Source: Hygrocybe punicea (Eukaryota > Basidiomycota > Agaricomycetes > Agaricales > Hygrophoraceae). From it: a stretch of DNA of 64,000 bases. The position numbers were made by a program, and so were the translations under genes. The DNA is taken from NCBI GenBank assembly GCA_963556145.1, contig OY744462.1:2108001-2172000 (forward strand). The letters run 5' to 3'. Positions 14,346 through 25,700 of the stretch are shown here, one piece after another; the first letter of the stretch is position 1, and the number at the start of each line of letters is the position of its first letter. The notes below the pieces were generated by a model. It was not told the origin of the DNA, ran no database searches, and saw nothing but the letters and a program-made list of their open reading frames with translations.

Positions 14346-14861
14346 GAGGGTCATTGGGGAACATTTGTACCTGCTAGTGACCCGTTCAACATGTGTGTGA
14401 GTACAGGTTTGGCCTGGGTCCAAATATGGCAACCCGTACCTACACCCATGGTACCCGTCCAAACCCACACAGGTTTTTCATTCACTAGTTGAACATTTCC
14501 CCTATCCTTGGTCTTTCCTGGTGTTCCTTTCTTTACCCTTGGTTCTGGAACAATCATGGACACTTCCTCCTGTGACCTCGCTATACCAAATAATCCCCTT
14601 GCCAACGGATGTTGTTTTTGTTGTCTTTATTCCCACGATATACTGTCTTCCCATGTCACACGACAAACCGATACACAATGTCATTGCAAGTAATGTTTTT
14701 ACTTTGCCACCTTCCACTCCGCGTTAGTGGTATATGTTCAACTTTGCAATCAGGGTCACGGTGGATACATCAATTTTTCATTTCTCAGTAACATTTCAAC
14801 ATTGTCAGGGAAATGCCAAGTGGAAGCAACATATTAAACATTGAAAGCATGCAGGGGGGAT

Positions 14862-15861
14862 CTAAACATCTAGTTTGGGGACAGCGGATTGCAAAATATA
14901 ACTAACAGAAGATGCCAATGTTACGGCAACCTGTTGGCACGGTTTTTTTAAAGCACGACGCATGGTTTCAAATACATGAAAATTCCATGTTTCAATCATC
15001 CACGATCCTCCGGGATTGTCCACCGCTGGATATGTAGGAACTGAGTCATCTGTTGAATTATTTTCTGCCTGGGAAAAATCTACTACTAACCTCTGTCGGA
15101 ATTGTCCAGCAGTGCGGATGGTGGGACGGCCATGCAAAGTTGAACTTGCCGCAAAGGCACAAGGAAGGGGTTTGACAATGATATCTGACCCTAGCGAATC
15201 ATTTCAAGTTAATCACGTCTGTGCAATCGGACAATCACGAACCGTTCAGGAATGTCGACAACATTTCCAAGTGGCCGATTTCTGCCTTGATTGCAAGCCA
15301 ATCATATTCCTCCGTTTTCTCCTTCAAATGCAATGGATTCAGTCAAGTAAGTGAGGAAACGAATGGTAGTAGAATGAATGAATGACCTTGATGCAAAGTG
15401 CCAAATCAGCGGCACATCTGTTGCGCCTGCGTATGGAAATTGAAACACCCATGCAAAATGCCCATATATCTCGCCAAATCGAGGTGATGTGAATGGTCTG
15501 ACTGTGCAGTTCGGAGACCTCGAGCTTTAGTCTTTGTTATGCTCAGCACTACTGAAAATCTTCTGGTAAAAATTACCTACCTTTCGAAAGCCAGTCGAAC
15601 ATTGATGATGAATCGATGGTCCATTCCGTTTGCTTGCGCAGCCGTAATCATTTTTTTGATGTCTTCAACTGCTACCTCCAGGACAGAAAGCCGACTCCGA
15701 GGAAGCAAAGATCTCAGATACGGGGCGAAGAAAACGAGTAGGACCAAGGCAACAGAAAAGTAATGGAAGCGGTTGTCTAAAAGCATATTGAGTAGCGAAG
15801 GCAGTACTAGTGAAATTGGATGGTCACTAGAACTGACATTGGTCACACAGGCTGGAGCCAT
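14862..15861 (-). CDS. Small single-pass membrane protein, family A copy 1 (unknown function)
   Basis: Unrecognised family, present twice in the window. ATG at 15861 gives an N-terminal ~30 residues, then a TM segment (FHYFSVALVLLVFFAPYLRS), a helical stretch (SLLPRSRLSVLEVAVEDIKK) and FERLKLEVSELHSQ after the first intron (GTAGGT...CAAAG). A further exon encodes IHITSIWRDIWAFC, then EKTEEYDWLAIKAEIG, then LSTFLNG. The last exon (VKPLPCAF...TLHGRPTIRT) continues to a stop at 14862. The first four exon boundaries coincide with those of the copy at 19.6-20.4 kb, with matching residues on both sides, which supports the model. The C-terminus is about 50 residues longer than in that copy. No function is proposed. 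Confidence 0.6.
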
Positions 15862-16785
15862 GGGTGTGGGGAAAATGCAAGTATTCAAGAAGGTCGGAGG
15901 CTTCTTGGCGAAATTTGAGGGATCGAAATCTGCAGGTGGGAAATATCTAAGCCTAAGGAGGCAGATTGTAAATTTTAGGCCGCATCACCTCAGGCCACAG
16001 GACAGAGGGTCGCTCGGATAGTCAATGGTCGTTCAGTGGTTCTGCGGGATCTTCCGAACGCTGTGGATTAAATTTTTGCTAAACCCTTTCCTATTAGCCC
16101 ATTTCGTCCTCATTGAATAACCTTCTTCTGCCTTAAAATGTTATACATGACCTGAATACTTTGAATTATATTCGTTTCACATATTATTCGGAATGAAATC
16201 TCACAGAAGCAGGTGAGAACATATTACTGCAACATGGACGCGGAGGCGAACTTTTAGGGTCCGGTCTACAACATGGCTTTCCGCAAGATGTTCTGTGCCT
16301 TGATGCCAAAATAAATCTGTGCCGCTTTGATCAGGGTTTTGCGTAAGATTGCTTGCTGCATTCACGATCTGATTTCATCTTGTGGTTGCTGTCCTGAATC
16401 CACACCCTAAGAAGCAATTACCCGCAAAACGTGCACCAGATAAAATCACATGCCCATACATATGTCATGTTTCTTTGCAACCTACTGTCAGCGCCCAATG
16501 CCATCGGTAAATCTTGAGAGGGGTCGTGGTTACAACCAGCTGTGTAGCCCTAGACCCAGCGCGTGTCGCGGTAGTATTCTGGAAGTCACCCCAAGTATTA
16601 AGGTTGTACGACATATTGGATGGTATTCTGTGAGATCTGGCAATTAAGGACGGTAGATTTTGTTTCAGATCTAAATTTTCTTGCCTGATTCCATACAGCT
16701 GTACGGATAGACATCAAGCGAAGAATGTCCGGAAAACCTAAGAATTACATGGTCAGTGGTCACCGGCAGTAGAGGTTGGTGCAGA
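15862..16785. other. No gene seen
   Basis: Short motif-free frames only. This is the promoter side of the family A gene (transcribed leftward) and filler up to the relic block. Confidence 0.4.
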
Positions 16786-17450
16786 TTACTCTGGATTGCG
16801 ACAAGTAAATTGATTGCCCTGACCAATGAAAATAAGAATATGACAAGTACGGGGAAGCAATATGAGGCAACTCAAGGAATCGATCATGTCGTAAAGTCGT
16901 TCCCGAGCTGCGGCTCCACCGCATGATCTGATCCTTCGTCTTCTGTTCCACAACCTTCTACCATTGACCACCAACCTTCTTGATAGTTCGCACAACGAAT
17001 ATGACCAACGATAGCATATCACACGCAGTGTCGGTGTCTACAGCCTTCACTACACATATCTTGTCACGGCAACTTCCCATTGCGAACCGAACGGTTACCG
17101 TCTGCTCCCTCAGTCCAAGAAATCCGCGATGAATGTATTCCTCCACCCGGAAGGGCTACCTACGCTCAGTGATGCCCTAGCAACATATTGATTCGGAGAA
17201 TACATGACGTACAAAATATGGCAGGAGGAATGTCCCAGGCAAGGAGACTAATTGCCCAGACATATTGGCCGTTACCAACAGCGGTATAAGAGAGACAAGT
17301 ATGGCGTACGTGGAACCACTGACTACGGCTTGTGGGAGCTCTGTTCTGTGGAGATGGTGATGGGACAACAGGAAGGAAGTAGATGACGGCTGGGACTGCG
17401 ACAAAGAGGCAAATAGTCCAGATACGACATGAGATGGGAATACCTGTCAT
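16786..17450 (-). pseudogene. Decayed copy of the multi-pass membrane protein gene at 47.1-48.1 kb
   Basis: The minus strand preserves pieces alignable to the intact gene. LHRTELPQAVVSG and LIPLLVTANMSGQLV match LHTELPLAVLDG and LIPPSVTANASPQLA. Further down, CVVKAVDTDTACDMLSL and FVVRTIKKVGGQW match SVVEAVDADTARAACAAL and FVVRAIKNFGGQW. The central exon and the start are missing or unreadable, and frames change between pieces. I read this as a non-functional duplicate. It is directly followed by a relic of the TIP gene. Confidence 0.7.
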
Positions 17451-17649
17451 GCATAGCGTCCATTAGTGAGAAGTGGAGAGAACAAGGACCAGTCATCTCT
17501 AGCCATACACAGCAGTGAGTCGATCAATATGCACAGCACAAACCAGTTATCCTCGACAGCGACTTTCTCGTTCTAGCAACGTGATGCATAGCGTCTCTCT
17601 CATCGAGCCAACAGAGGTATTTGTGTACCTTGAGCAATAGCCCTGCGTG

Positions 17650-18120
17650 TCAATGACGGAAGCTTCACTTCAACTTGGTGTCATTGAGATGCATTGGGAA
17701 TCTCGCACTGCTCACTATCGCAAGCCCTGTCGAGGACTGCACATCGACCTTTAGCAGAAATGCGTGTCTCTGGGGCCTTTGCACGACTCACCGTTGAAAA
17801 GTGCATCATACGAGGAATATTTTTGCACGAAAAGGATCATCAATGTGCCTGAACTATCAAATGTGTTTTTTTTTTTTTTCGTTAGATGCAATCGGAACCG
17901 CTGACGTCCTCGTCAATCAGTGTGACACCGCTTGCAGGTAAAGACCGAGCTGCCCACGGCCACACAGCAACCTCGCCTTCTGATCCCTTCTTCGCCACAT
18001 CGAGCAATCCCCTTGAAAAGTGGAACTGGAGATGCCAGTCTCGACATTCTGCCCAACGATTGTACGCCCATCTGCAGAGTGACCATAGCGAAAGCCATTG
18101 ACTTTTAACTTGAGAGTACA
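17650..18120 (-). pseudogene. Decayed fragment of the ITFG1/TIP-like gene
   Basis: Nucleotide similarity to 6250-6720 is visible by eye. Shared words include CGCAAGCCC, then AGGACTG, TTTGCACGAAAAG, TGCATCAT and CATC(C/G)AGCAATCCCCTTGA, in the same order and orientation. The coding frame is destroyed by indels and a poly-T tract (about 17866-17879). Only about one sixth of the parent gene is represented. Confidence 0.75.
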
Positions 18121-18590
18121 GCACCTTTACTTTAACCCTTTTAACCCCGGATCCGTTCCAGCAGTTGGGCATTGTCAACTTTGCGATATGTTCGCAGTGG
18201 AGGCATCAGGCATGGAAGTTCTTGATGCTAACAATGTTTGCATTGAGCTTTTGGACTTCTCATTGAAGAAGTCCACATCACAGAAATTTCAACGACAAGG
18301 CATGCGTGCTTGGCATGAGAAGCTGGGTGATGTTTTATTTAAAGAGATCTGGGTGAAAGCATCTTGGGCAGAATCTGCAAAATATAAAGGTCCCATGCAA
18401 TGTCAAGCTGCCACTATAGTAGAAACGCTTCTTCCACCAGGGTTGTCGTTCTAAGTGGTCTGATTGGGCCGCTGGGAGGTCGTAGGGCAGGAGAATGTGG
18501 ACTCAGTCTGTGCGGAACGGTTGTCTGAGTAAAAAAAAACTGGTCTTGAGTTCGACGGCGACTAGTCCGTAGCAGAACATGTCAGTGAAA
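18121..18590 (+). other. Open frame without recognised content
   Basis: A plus-strand frame to a stop at 18454 includes MFAVEASGMEVLDANNV and a lysine-rich middle. No domain is recognised and no duplicate is visible elsewhere. It may be a chance ORF or the tail of a relic. Confidence 0.25.
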
Positions 18591-19440
18591 TTAATATTAG
18601 ACTCACCGTAAAAAACATTTAACACGACCGCATTGTAGCGTAGCGCGTGCGAGGGGAGGTTGAGAAGACTGGTAAAATCCGAACCTGGAACACATAGGCT
18701 TGAACGACGATAATCGCCTGTGTTAGGAAAATGGTCGTCAAATAAATGAGATGGTGTGTACATTGGCAACAAGAGTGAGATGGGTCGGGGCATTCTCGGA
18801 TGACAGCCGTATAAAGAATACACATTATGATCGGGTATTGCCTACTAACCTGTCTCTCGAAATGGCTACCCTTTGAATCGGGTTCAGACAACTTCTTCTC
18901 CAGGGCACAAGAAGTCCGATAACGAGAGTGGAGTCATGTTTCCTGGATGTCGACGGTTACTGACCGAATCGGAACAGCACTGGTGCTCCAAGTTGAGAGA
19001 TCCCACTAGCACAAGAACTTGAAACCTCAAGGAAATATCTGCATTGAGCTGCAATACAAACCTTGAAGCAGTATGGACAAAGCAACAACCTGAAAAAGCC
19101 TGAACACAGCACCGAAAATAGCGGGCGACGGTACGGTGTCTTCAGTGGAAAATGATGCACGCGTTGAATATCGGAAGAAACCCATATTATTATGGCGGAG
19201 TTGCAGTTGCCTTATCAGGAAAATCCTGATTGGCGGGCTGCGCTGCTCCTTGGGAAAAATCAGTCATACCCAGCGTCTGCAAATTCACGGAATGGCATTC
19301 CGCAAAGGGGTTTCCGCTTGTTTCAGATGTACTTCGACATTAAAGACAGTTTACTATAAAGGTGCCTAAGCTTATCGTTGCAGATGTATGGGAAACGGCA
19401 CTGCATGGAAATGCGCCCAGTCAATGTCGACGGAAATTCT
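18590..19440 (-). repeat. Block B copy 1 (duplicated unknown sequence)
   Basis: This block is homologous to 21165-21880 in the same orientation. Shared words include GACTCACC, then GAAGACTGGTAAAATCC, TGAACGACGATA / TGAACAACGATA, GAATCGGAACA, CCAAGTTGAGAGATCC, GAACACAGCA and GTGTCTTCAGT. Minus-strand frames contain hydrophobic segments (for example IYLTTIFLTQAIIVVQAYVF), suggesting a former membrane-protein gene. Neither copy gives a continuous model, so I call a duplicated relic rather than a gene. Confidence 0.6.
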
Positions 19441-19557
19441 AAAACAAGTAGTATTGATGAAAAAAATTAGGATTAGGACTTCTCTCTTGTAGGGGACACG
19501 CAAAATACACAACACAAAGCAAAGAGTAAGATTATAGCAGCTTCCAGTGGATGGTTA

Positions 19558-20422
19558 CTATATTTGGTGGATTCTATTTTCCGACACCAACATAGACTGA
19601 CCTCGGTTGATACCACGGATGATGGGAAAACCGTGCTCATTAGAATTTGGGGCCAATACACAAGGAAGGGGTCTGGCGATAGCATCAGATTCTGATGAGT
19701 TAAACGCGCGCGGAAGGGCGGGGCGGGGAGGGACTGCAAAGAAGGCAAGTCGCCCTCCTCATTTTATTTATCACAAGTGCAATGGAATGATCACGTACCG
19801 TTCAGGAAGGTCGATATCATTTTGTTGATGCCTGCTTTGATGGCGAGCTGATGGTCTTGTTCGGTTTGCGCCTACCAATTCCCGTCAGCGAGTGAACTTG
19901 AAAAAACAGTAAATCGAATAAATTGACTTTGATTCGAATTTCCAAATGCGCGGCACGCTTCACACATTTGCGTATGGAGGCTGAGGTGCCTTTGCAAAAT
20001 GCGCAAATATCTCGCCAAGTCGAGGTGACGTGAAAGATCTGACAACGCAGTTCAGAGACGTCGAACTTTAGTCTGCGCCAACGTTCATAAGCGAAAGGGT
20101 GTTTCAGGCAAATACAGAATTAAAACACTTACATCTCGAAAGCCAGCTGAAGTTCATCGAGGATGAACTTATGGTCCATTCCATCTTCTCGCACAGCAAG
20201 CAACATGTCGTTGACATCTCCCAATGCAGCATCCAAGAGCGTAAGCTGACTTCGGGGGAGAAAACAATTCACGGATCGAGCAGTGACAGCTAGTATGAAG
20301 ACAGCAAGAGCGAAGTAATGGATCTGGTCATTGAGAAGAAGATTGAGCAGTGACGGCAGTGAAAAGGGGTCTATGGCTAGGGTCGTGCAGCTATTTCGAC
20401 TCAGGTTGGTTACTGGAGCCAT
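19558..20422 (-). CDS. Small single-pass membrane protein, family A copy 2 (unknown function)
   Basis: Paralogue of the gene at 14862-15861. ATG at 20422 opens MAPVTNLSRNSCTTLAIDP, then LPSLLNLLLNDQIHYFALAV with a TM segment (HYFALAVFILAVTARSV), then SQLTLLDAALGDVNDMLLA. Intron 1 is GTAAGTG...GCGCAG and restores LKFDVSEL. Later exons give VTSTWRDICAFCKG, then EQDHQLAIKAGINKMISTFL, then ARPLPCVLAPNS. The stop at 19558 falls well before the C-terminal extension seen in copy 1. The reading frame appears intact. The function is unknown; one TM helix followed by a helical tail suggests membrane attachment. Confidence 0.6.
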
Positions 20423-20691
20423 GAAGATGGGGGAGGTTGGAGGTTGTCGCGTACTTGTTGGTTTATTTGTAGCCTGGGGTGTAAACCCCTCAAGCTTGAA
20501 GGGGCTACAAAACGTCAGGGGCTCAGAAATGAGCAAATCGAGTAACGCCGAAAGGGACGAACTAAAAAATTCCCAGACAAAAAAGTCCGAGGTCGATGCC
20601 TCTTCGACGCCTCTTCGTGTGGTTCTGCGTGATGGTTCGATCTCCGTGATAGGCCACCCCCCAGAGAAATAAAAAGTTTCCTACGTCCTAT

Positions 20692-20960
20692 TCGAGCTCT
20701 GTTTCCAAAAGTACCTTTCTATCATTTCCTGAAGCTGCCCTGGGCCGCCGTACCCTTTAGTCGATCGAATCTTGAGCTGTGCCATGAACTTTTAGTTACC
20801 TGTAAGGGCCACTCAAAGGTTACCATAATAATGTCGCTCTTCCGGCTCCGTTTCTAATGGTTACTTTCTATCATTGCCGGCAGCTGCCTTTGGCCGCCGG
20901 ACCCTTTAGTCGATCTTGAATCTTGAGCGCTTGAGCTGTGCCCACGATGGACGTTTAGTC
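20692..20960. repeat. Imperfect direct repeat, about 120-bp unit, two copies
   Basis: Two copies, at about 20692-20805 and 20836-20960. They share TTTCTATCATT, GCTGCC, GGCCGCCG, ACCCTTTAGTCGATC, GAATCTTGAG and GAGCTGTGCC in order, separated by about 30 bases. No coding content. Confidence 0.7.
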
Positions 20961-21164
20961 GAAGGTTGTTATGCCGCTTTTTTTCAAACACTTTCAAGTT
21001 TGCGGCCCGAACCCGGCAGGGTCGCGATTCACGGCATTCGGTAGCCTAGCAGTAAGGTCATGATTTACCGAGAGTCCCTAAAGCTAGCAATAAGGTCAAA
21101 AAATTCCTTGAGCGCTCAAACGGCCCACGGCGCAGTAGAAGGCAACAGGATATTGAAACATATG

Positions 21165-21880
21165 ACTCACCATAACAGATATGTAACAGGACTATATTAT
21201 GGTGTAGAGTGTGCGAACGGAGGTTCCGAAGACTGGTAAAATCCATGGCATAGGTCTCGCCACAAATGAACGTTGAACAACGATATTATATTCTTGCCTG
21301 TACCGGGGAAAGACTCGTGTGGTCGTCGAAGAAATGACTGTGTGCATGGGCAATACGAATGAGATGGGCAAGGGCGCGCGTCTACACTTCGGAGTATACC
21401 AAGGAGTCCGTGTTCGAATCGGAACATCAGTCCAAGTTGAGAGATCCTGGCCCGAGAACTTGGACCTAGAGTATTAGGAGAAGCTGCAATCGAAACCTTT
21501 ACCGGATAACTGGATAAAAGCGAGTCGCAAGCCTTTCAGAACACAGCATGGTCCAAACATATGGGGCAACAGTGCGGTGTCTTCAGTAGTCGGTAGAAAT
21601 GATGGACTTGTTCTATCGCAGGAAAATCAGTTTGAATGGCGGAGTTTGCAAAAATTCAGGCGTTAGGAAACCCTGCAATTTGCGCAAGTGGGTAATCGGT
21701 CCAGATGAAACATCAGCCATACCAAGGGTGCTTCGGTTTGGACTCGGATAACCGTTAGTTGTGCCAGATGAAACATCAATCCCAAGGGTGTTCCGTTTGG
21801 GGCTCGGGTAACTGGTAAGGTAGGTCATCCGAGTCCAGGTCACTGAAGCCTTGCCAGTTACCCGAATAATCTGCAAAGAT
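21165..21880 (-). repeat. Block B copy 2
   Basis: Second copy of block B (compare 18590-19440). It includes an extra local tandem duplication at about 21704-21822. There, GATGAAACATCA(G/A), then CCAAGGGTG, TTCGGTTTGG / TTCCGTTTGG and CTCGG(A/G)TAAC each occur twice about 60 bases apart. No continuous reading frame. Confidence 0.6.
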
Positions 21881-21899
21881 CACGTGCCAAGCGTGACCC

Positions 21900-22252
21900 A
21901 TACAACCGTTTTCGAAAACCTTGCTCGGCGTTTCAATTTGGGTGCCAATAAATAAAATAAATCGAAAAATTCAGTAAAAGAAAAGAAATTGCTCCAGCGT
22001 CCTACAGCCATCCTTCCACTTGCCTAAAGGTACATTTAGCTTCCCTATATCATGGCCTACCACTAGGTCAGCTCTGATTCTGAGTTACAGGCACTGGAGC
22101 TGCTGGGCGATGGATGGGAGGAGGGGGAGGTTATGGATGTTCTGGGTATGACGAGTGGAGTTTGATATGCCAGAGAGACATTCTAGAGGTCATAGGCTAT
22201 CAGGTTAGTGATAATATATCAATAATATCTCATTCTAAAATGTTTCAAATGG
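21900..22252. repeat. Left arm of a large inverted repeat (partner 28394-28742)
   Basis: About 350 bp that match the reverse complement of 28394-28742 at roughly 90% by eye. The match starts outside at ATACAACCGTTTTCGAAAACC and ends inside at AATGTTTCAAATGG. Read left to right it contains an open stretch resembling a helix-turn-helix segment (LELLDDGWEEEEVMDVLGM in the cleaner right arm). The copia element lies in the loop between the arms. Confidence 0.85.
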
Positions 22253-22357
22253 ACCACGACAACAGCAATGACCTCCTGAGCAGCCCCGCTGCCACTATGA
22301 CTCAGAACCACTAACAAGTTCAACAACCCCCTCACTACCGTTACTGCAAGATAGATC

Positions 22358-22671
22358 TGTTGAATGACAAACCGGCTATAAGTACCGAATCAACAATGAT
22401 TAGTTAACCGCTAGATTAGATTAGATTAGATTTACCTTTTTCGGTATCCTTTCTTACCTTACCCTTTGTTAAGGTATATAAGTTAGTTTTCGTAGCGTAG
22501 AGGCCTCAGCTGTGTATTGTTCTCGCACTGAGGTTAGCCACTTGTTCCCTTATTTTCTTTTACCTCTTATTGACTTCAACTAGGGTATATTGTCAATCCT
22601 TAGGTAACATTAAATATATAGCTGCGTATTGTTCTCGCACTGAGGGTATATTGTCAATCCTTAGTTCTACA
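22358..22671 (+). repeat. Copia 5' LTR
   Basis: 314 bp, TG...CA ends. It contains a (GATTA)-type repeat near 22413, a TATATAAG box at 22475-22482 and two near-identical CTGYGTATTGTTCTCGCACTGAG segments, the R/U5 side. The internal region begins GGTTATTGTGCCC, the presumed primer binding site. Confidence 0.95.
22475..22482 (+). promoter_or_regulatory. TATA box of the copia LTR
   Basis: TATATAAG within the 5' LTR, about 240 bases upstream of the first gag ATG (22718). The same box occurs at the equivalent place in the 3' LTR. Confidence 0.6.
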
Positions 22672-22717
22672 GGTTATTGTGCCCTGCGTATCCACTGCGT
22701 ACTTCTTCGTATTCGTC

Positions 22718-25700
22718 ATGTCCACCGCTAGCACCCTTCAGGCTATCTCCGACTCCCTCCCTTCCGACATTCCCAAGCTTGCTTCTAATGGCCTAAATTG
22801 GGCGATCTTCGAGCTACGCTTCTCAGCCGCCATCCGAGCCAAGGGACGCTGGGACCATTTTGAAGGAAAGAGCTCCAGACCTTCTCCTCCCGCCGCTCTG
22901 GATGACGGGACGCTAGCTCCAGACCCTACTGGAGAGAAATGGGAAAAAGACGAAGCCACGGCAAAGAACATGCTCTTACAAAAGATCCCCGACTCCGTAG
23001 CCATGAAGATTCACCGGCATGCCACTGTTGCCCTCGCTTGGACCTCGATAGTCGAAGAGTACACCCGCCGGAGTGTTTTTGCTCAGACGGAACTGCGAGC
23101 TGCTTTCCTCGAGTCCAGGTGCCCCGACAAAGGAGATGTGCGCAAGTTCCTAGACGAGCTGCGAGCCAAACGTGAGGATTTAGCCTCGCTGGATGTAGAC
23201 ATCGACGACAAGGATTACCATTCGACAATCATTTCGTCGCTACCCCCTCACCTCGCGAACTTCGCCTCGACACAGCTCACCGCGGCCAAACTGTACAGCT
23301 CGTTGAGGACGATCGAGCCCGATCTCTTCATCCAGATCATTGCGGACGAGTGGGACCGTTATAGGTCCCAGCAGTTAAGGACCAAACGAGTACTGGCGAA
23401 AGTGTCGGCCGACGGCGATGATGACGCGATGGCCGCAACACCGGACAAGAAAGGGAAAGTCAACCGCTATGCCGACAAAAACTGTTATAACTGCGGAGAA
23501 CAAGGTCACATCAGCAGATTCTGCCCAAAGCCGAGGAAGGCTAGGACAGGTGGGAAGACTGATGAGATGGTCAAATTAAACGACGCGCCTTTGTCCGCAC
23601 ACATTGAGGAATGCGATGGAGCTTTCGGTGTGAGTATTGCCTCAGATTCGGGGGACGACTCAGATGCTAGCTCTGCGTGCGCCCACTCCGATTCATCATG
23701 GGACAGGCCGGAACAATCCCTCGCATCCCCCTGCAACATGAGTCCTGATGACGACAGCCTGCCGGACCTCATAAGTGTCAGCGACTCCAGTGATGGTGGC
23801 GACGGTGAAGATGGTGGCGACCAAGTGGACCTGCGCTCCGTTAGCGATTCAAACGCAAGTGATGACCCGACTGACCCTCTGGAAGACATTTGGGTCGACG
23901 ACCTTTTCGTTGATACCAATAACGACGCACGCGGCATTGATGCGGCTGGGGACGTAGATTGGAGCCAAGTAAGAGCCTTTTTGGATGCGAGACCGTTAAG
24001 CGAGACCACCGCCGCTGCTGACGACGGAGGTACACATGAACCTAGAGTCAGCCTGTTAGATTCCGGCTGCACGAAACACATCTCACCGTATCGAGACGCT
24101 CTCGCGAACCTGACGACAATCCCTCCCAAGACTTTCCGAGCTGCCAACAAGCAGAAATTCAACGCGGCCGAAGCGGGCGAGCTTACGATTCCCCTGCCAA
24201 ACGGAGCCAACCCATCGAAACTCGAACTTCACGAGGTCCTGTACTCGCCCGAAGTAGGGTACACTCTTATATCAATCGGCAAACTTGACGACTTGGGTTT
24301 CGACATGCGTTTTGCAAACGGTGCCTGTACGATCAGAGCGCCGGATGGAAATGTTGTGGGCCGCATTCCGAAGGACGCTACCGGCCTGTATCGCATTGTC
24401 AGCGAGGATGAAGCGGCAAACGCACTGGAAACCATTACCCTCGATCAACTCCACCGCCGCATGGGACACATTGCCCCCGATGCTGCAAAACGCATGGTCA
24501 GCAAGGGCTTCGTCACCGGCGTGCGACTTGACGAATCCGCTGATTCCCCAACCTTCTGCGAGTCTTGCATTTACGCGAAGGCCACGCGGAAGCCGGTTCC
24601 TAAGCTGAGGGAAGGCAATAGGGCAAGCGAGCTGGGCGGGGAAGTGCACAGTGATGTGTGGGGACCAGCCCCCGTCGCTACACTCCGTGGCCGGCGTTAC
24701 TATGTCAGTTTCATAGACGACAAGACGCGACTCACCGGCATAACGCTGATGAAAAATAAAGGTGAAACTCTCCAGGCCTACAAGGAATTTGAGGCCTGTC
24801 TCCTCACGCAGTTTGGGAAAGGCATCGTAGTTTTCAACTCCGATCGAGGAGGGGAGTACACTAGCAAAGCATTCACTGTCCACCTGCAAAAAAACGGTAC
24901 TCACCAAAAACTGAATATCCATGACACCCCACAGCATGCCGGAGTCTCCGAGCGTTTCAACCGCACCCTAATCGAACGCGTCCACGCCTTGCTCCACGCA
25001 AGTGGACTACCGAGGTCTTTGTGGGGAGAGGCGGCCCATCACACCGTTTGGCTGATGAACCGGACCCCGACGAGGGCCCTGAACGACATGACACCCTTCG
25101 AAGCCGCCACAGGTAGTAAGCCCAACATTGCTGGAATACGCGAGTGGGGAGAAAAGGTGTGGATTCGAGTCGAAAAAGGTGACAAACTTGGAGGCCGAGT
25201 CCGCCCTGGTCGATGGGTGGGTTTTGATGACAATAGCAAGGGCGCTAGAATCTACTGGCCGGACTCTAGAATGGTGTCTGTTGAACGTAACATCTACACA
25301 AAAAATGACCAGGAACCGATTGAGCGTCTTGAGGGTGAGGACTGGACTTTTGAACGGGAAGAAGTACCCGAGGAAATGATACCGGTACCTGAAGACGACC
25401 CTCAACCTCCCATACCATTAGTCGAGGATGGGCAGGACATCACCTCCAGTGACGCCCAGCCTATCATTGCCCCCAAAACGCCTGCAGCCCAGCCCGCGAT
25501 CCCTCAAAGACAACGAAGGAACGAAATCGATCCCGATAACATCCTGCCCGAAGGTTCCAGGCGTGTCAAGAAACCTAGTCAGTGAGTTGCCGACCTCGCT
25601 ACCAGCAAGGGACGGACATTGAACAAACCAGCCGACCCTCTGGTAACCACCGGCGTGCAACTACCGAACGAAGATCAAGAGCTAAAGATCGATGAAGCTA

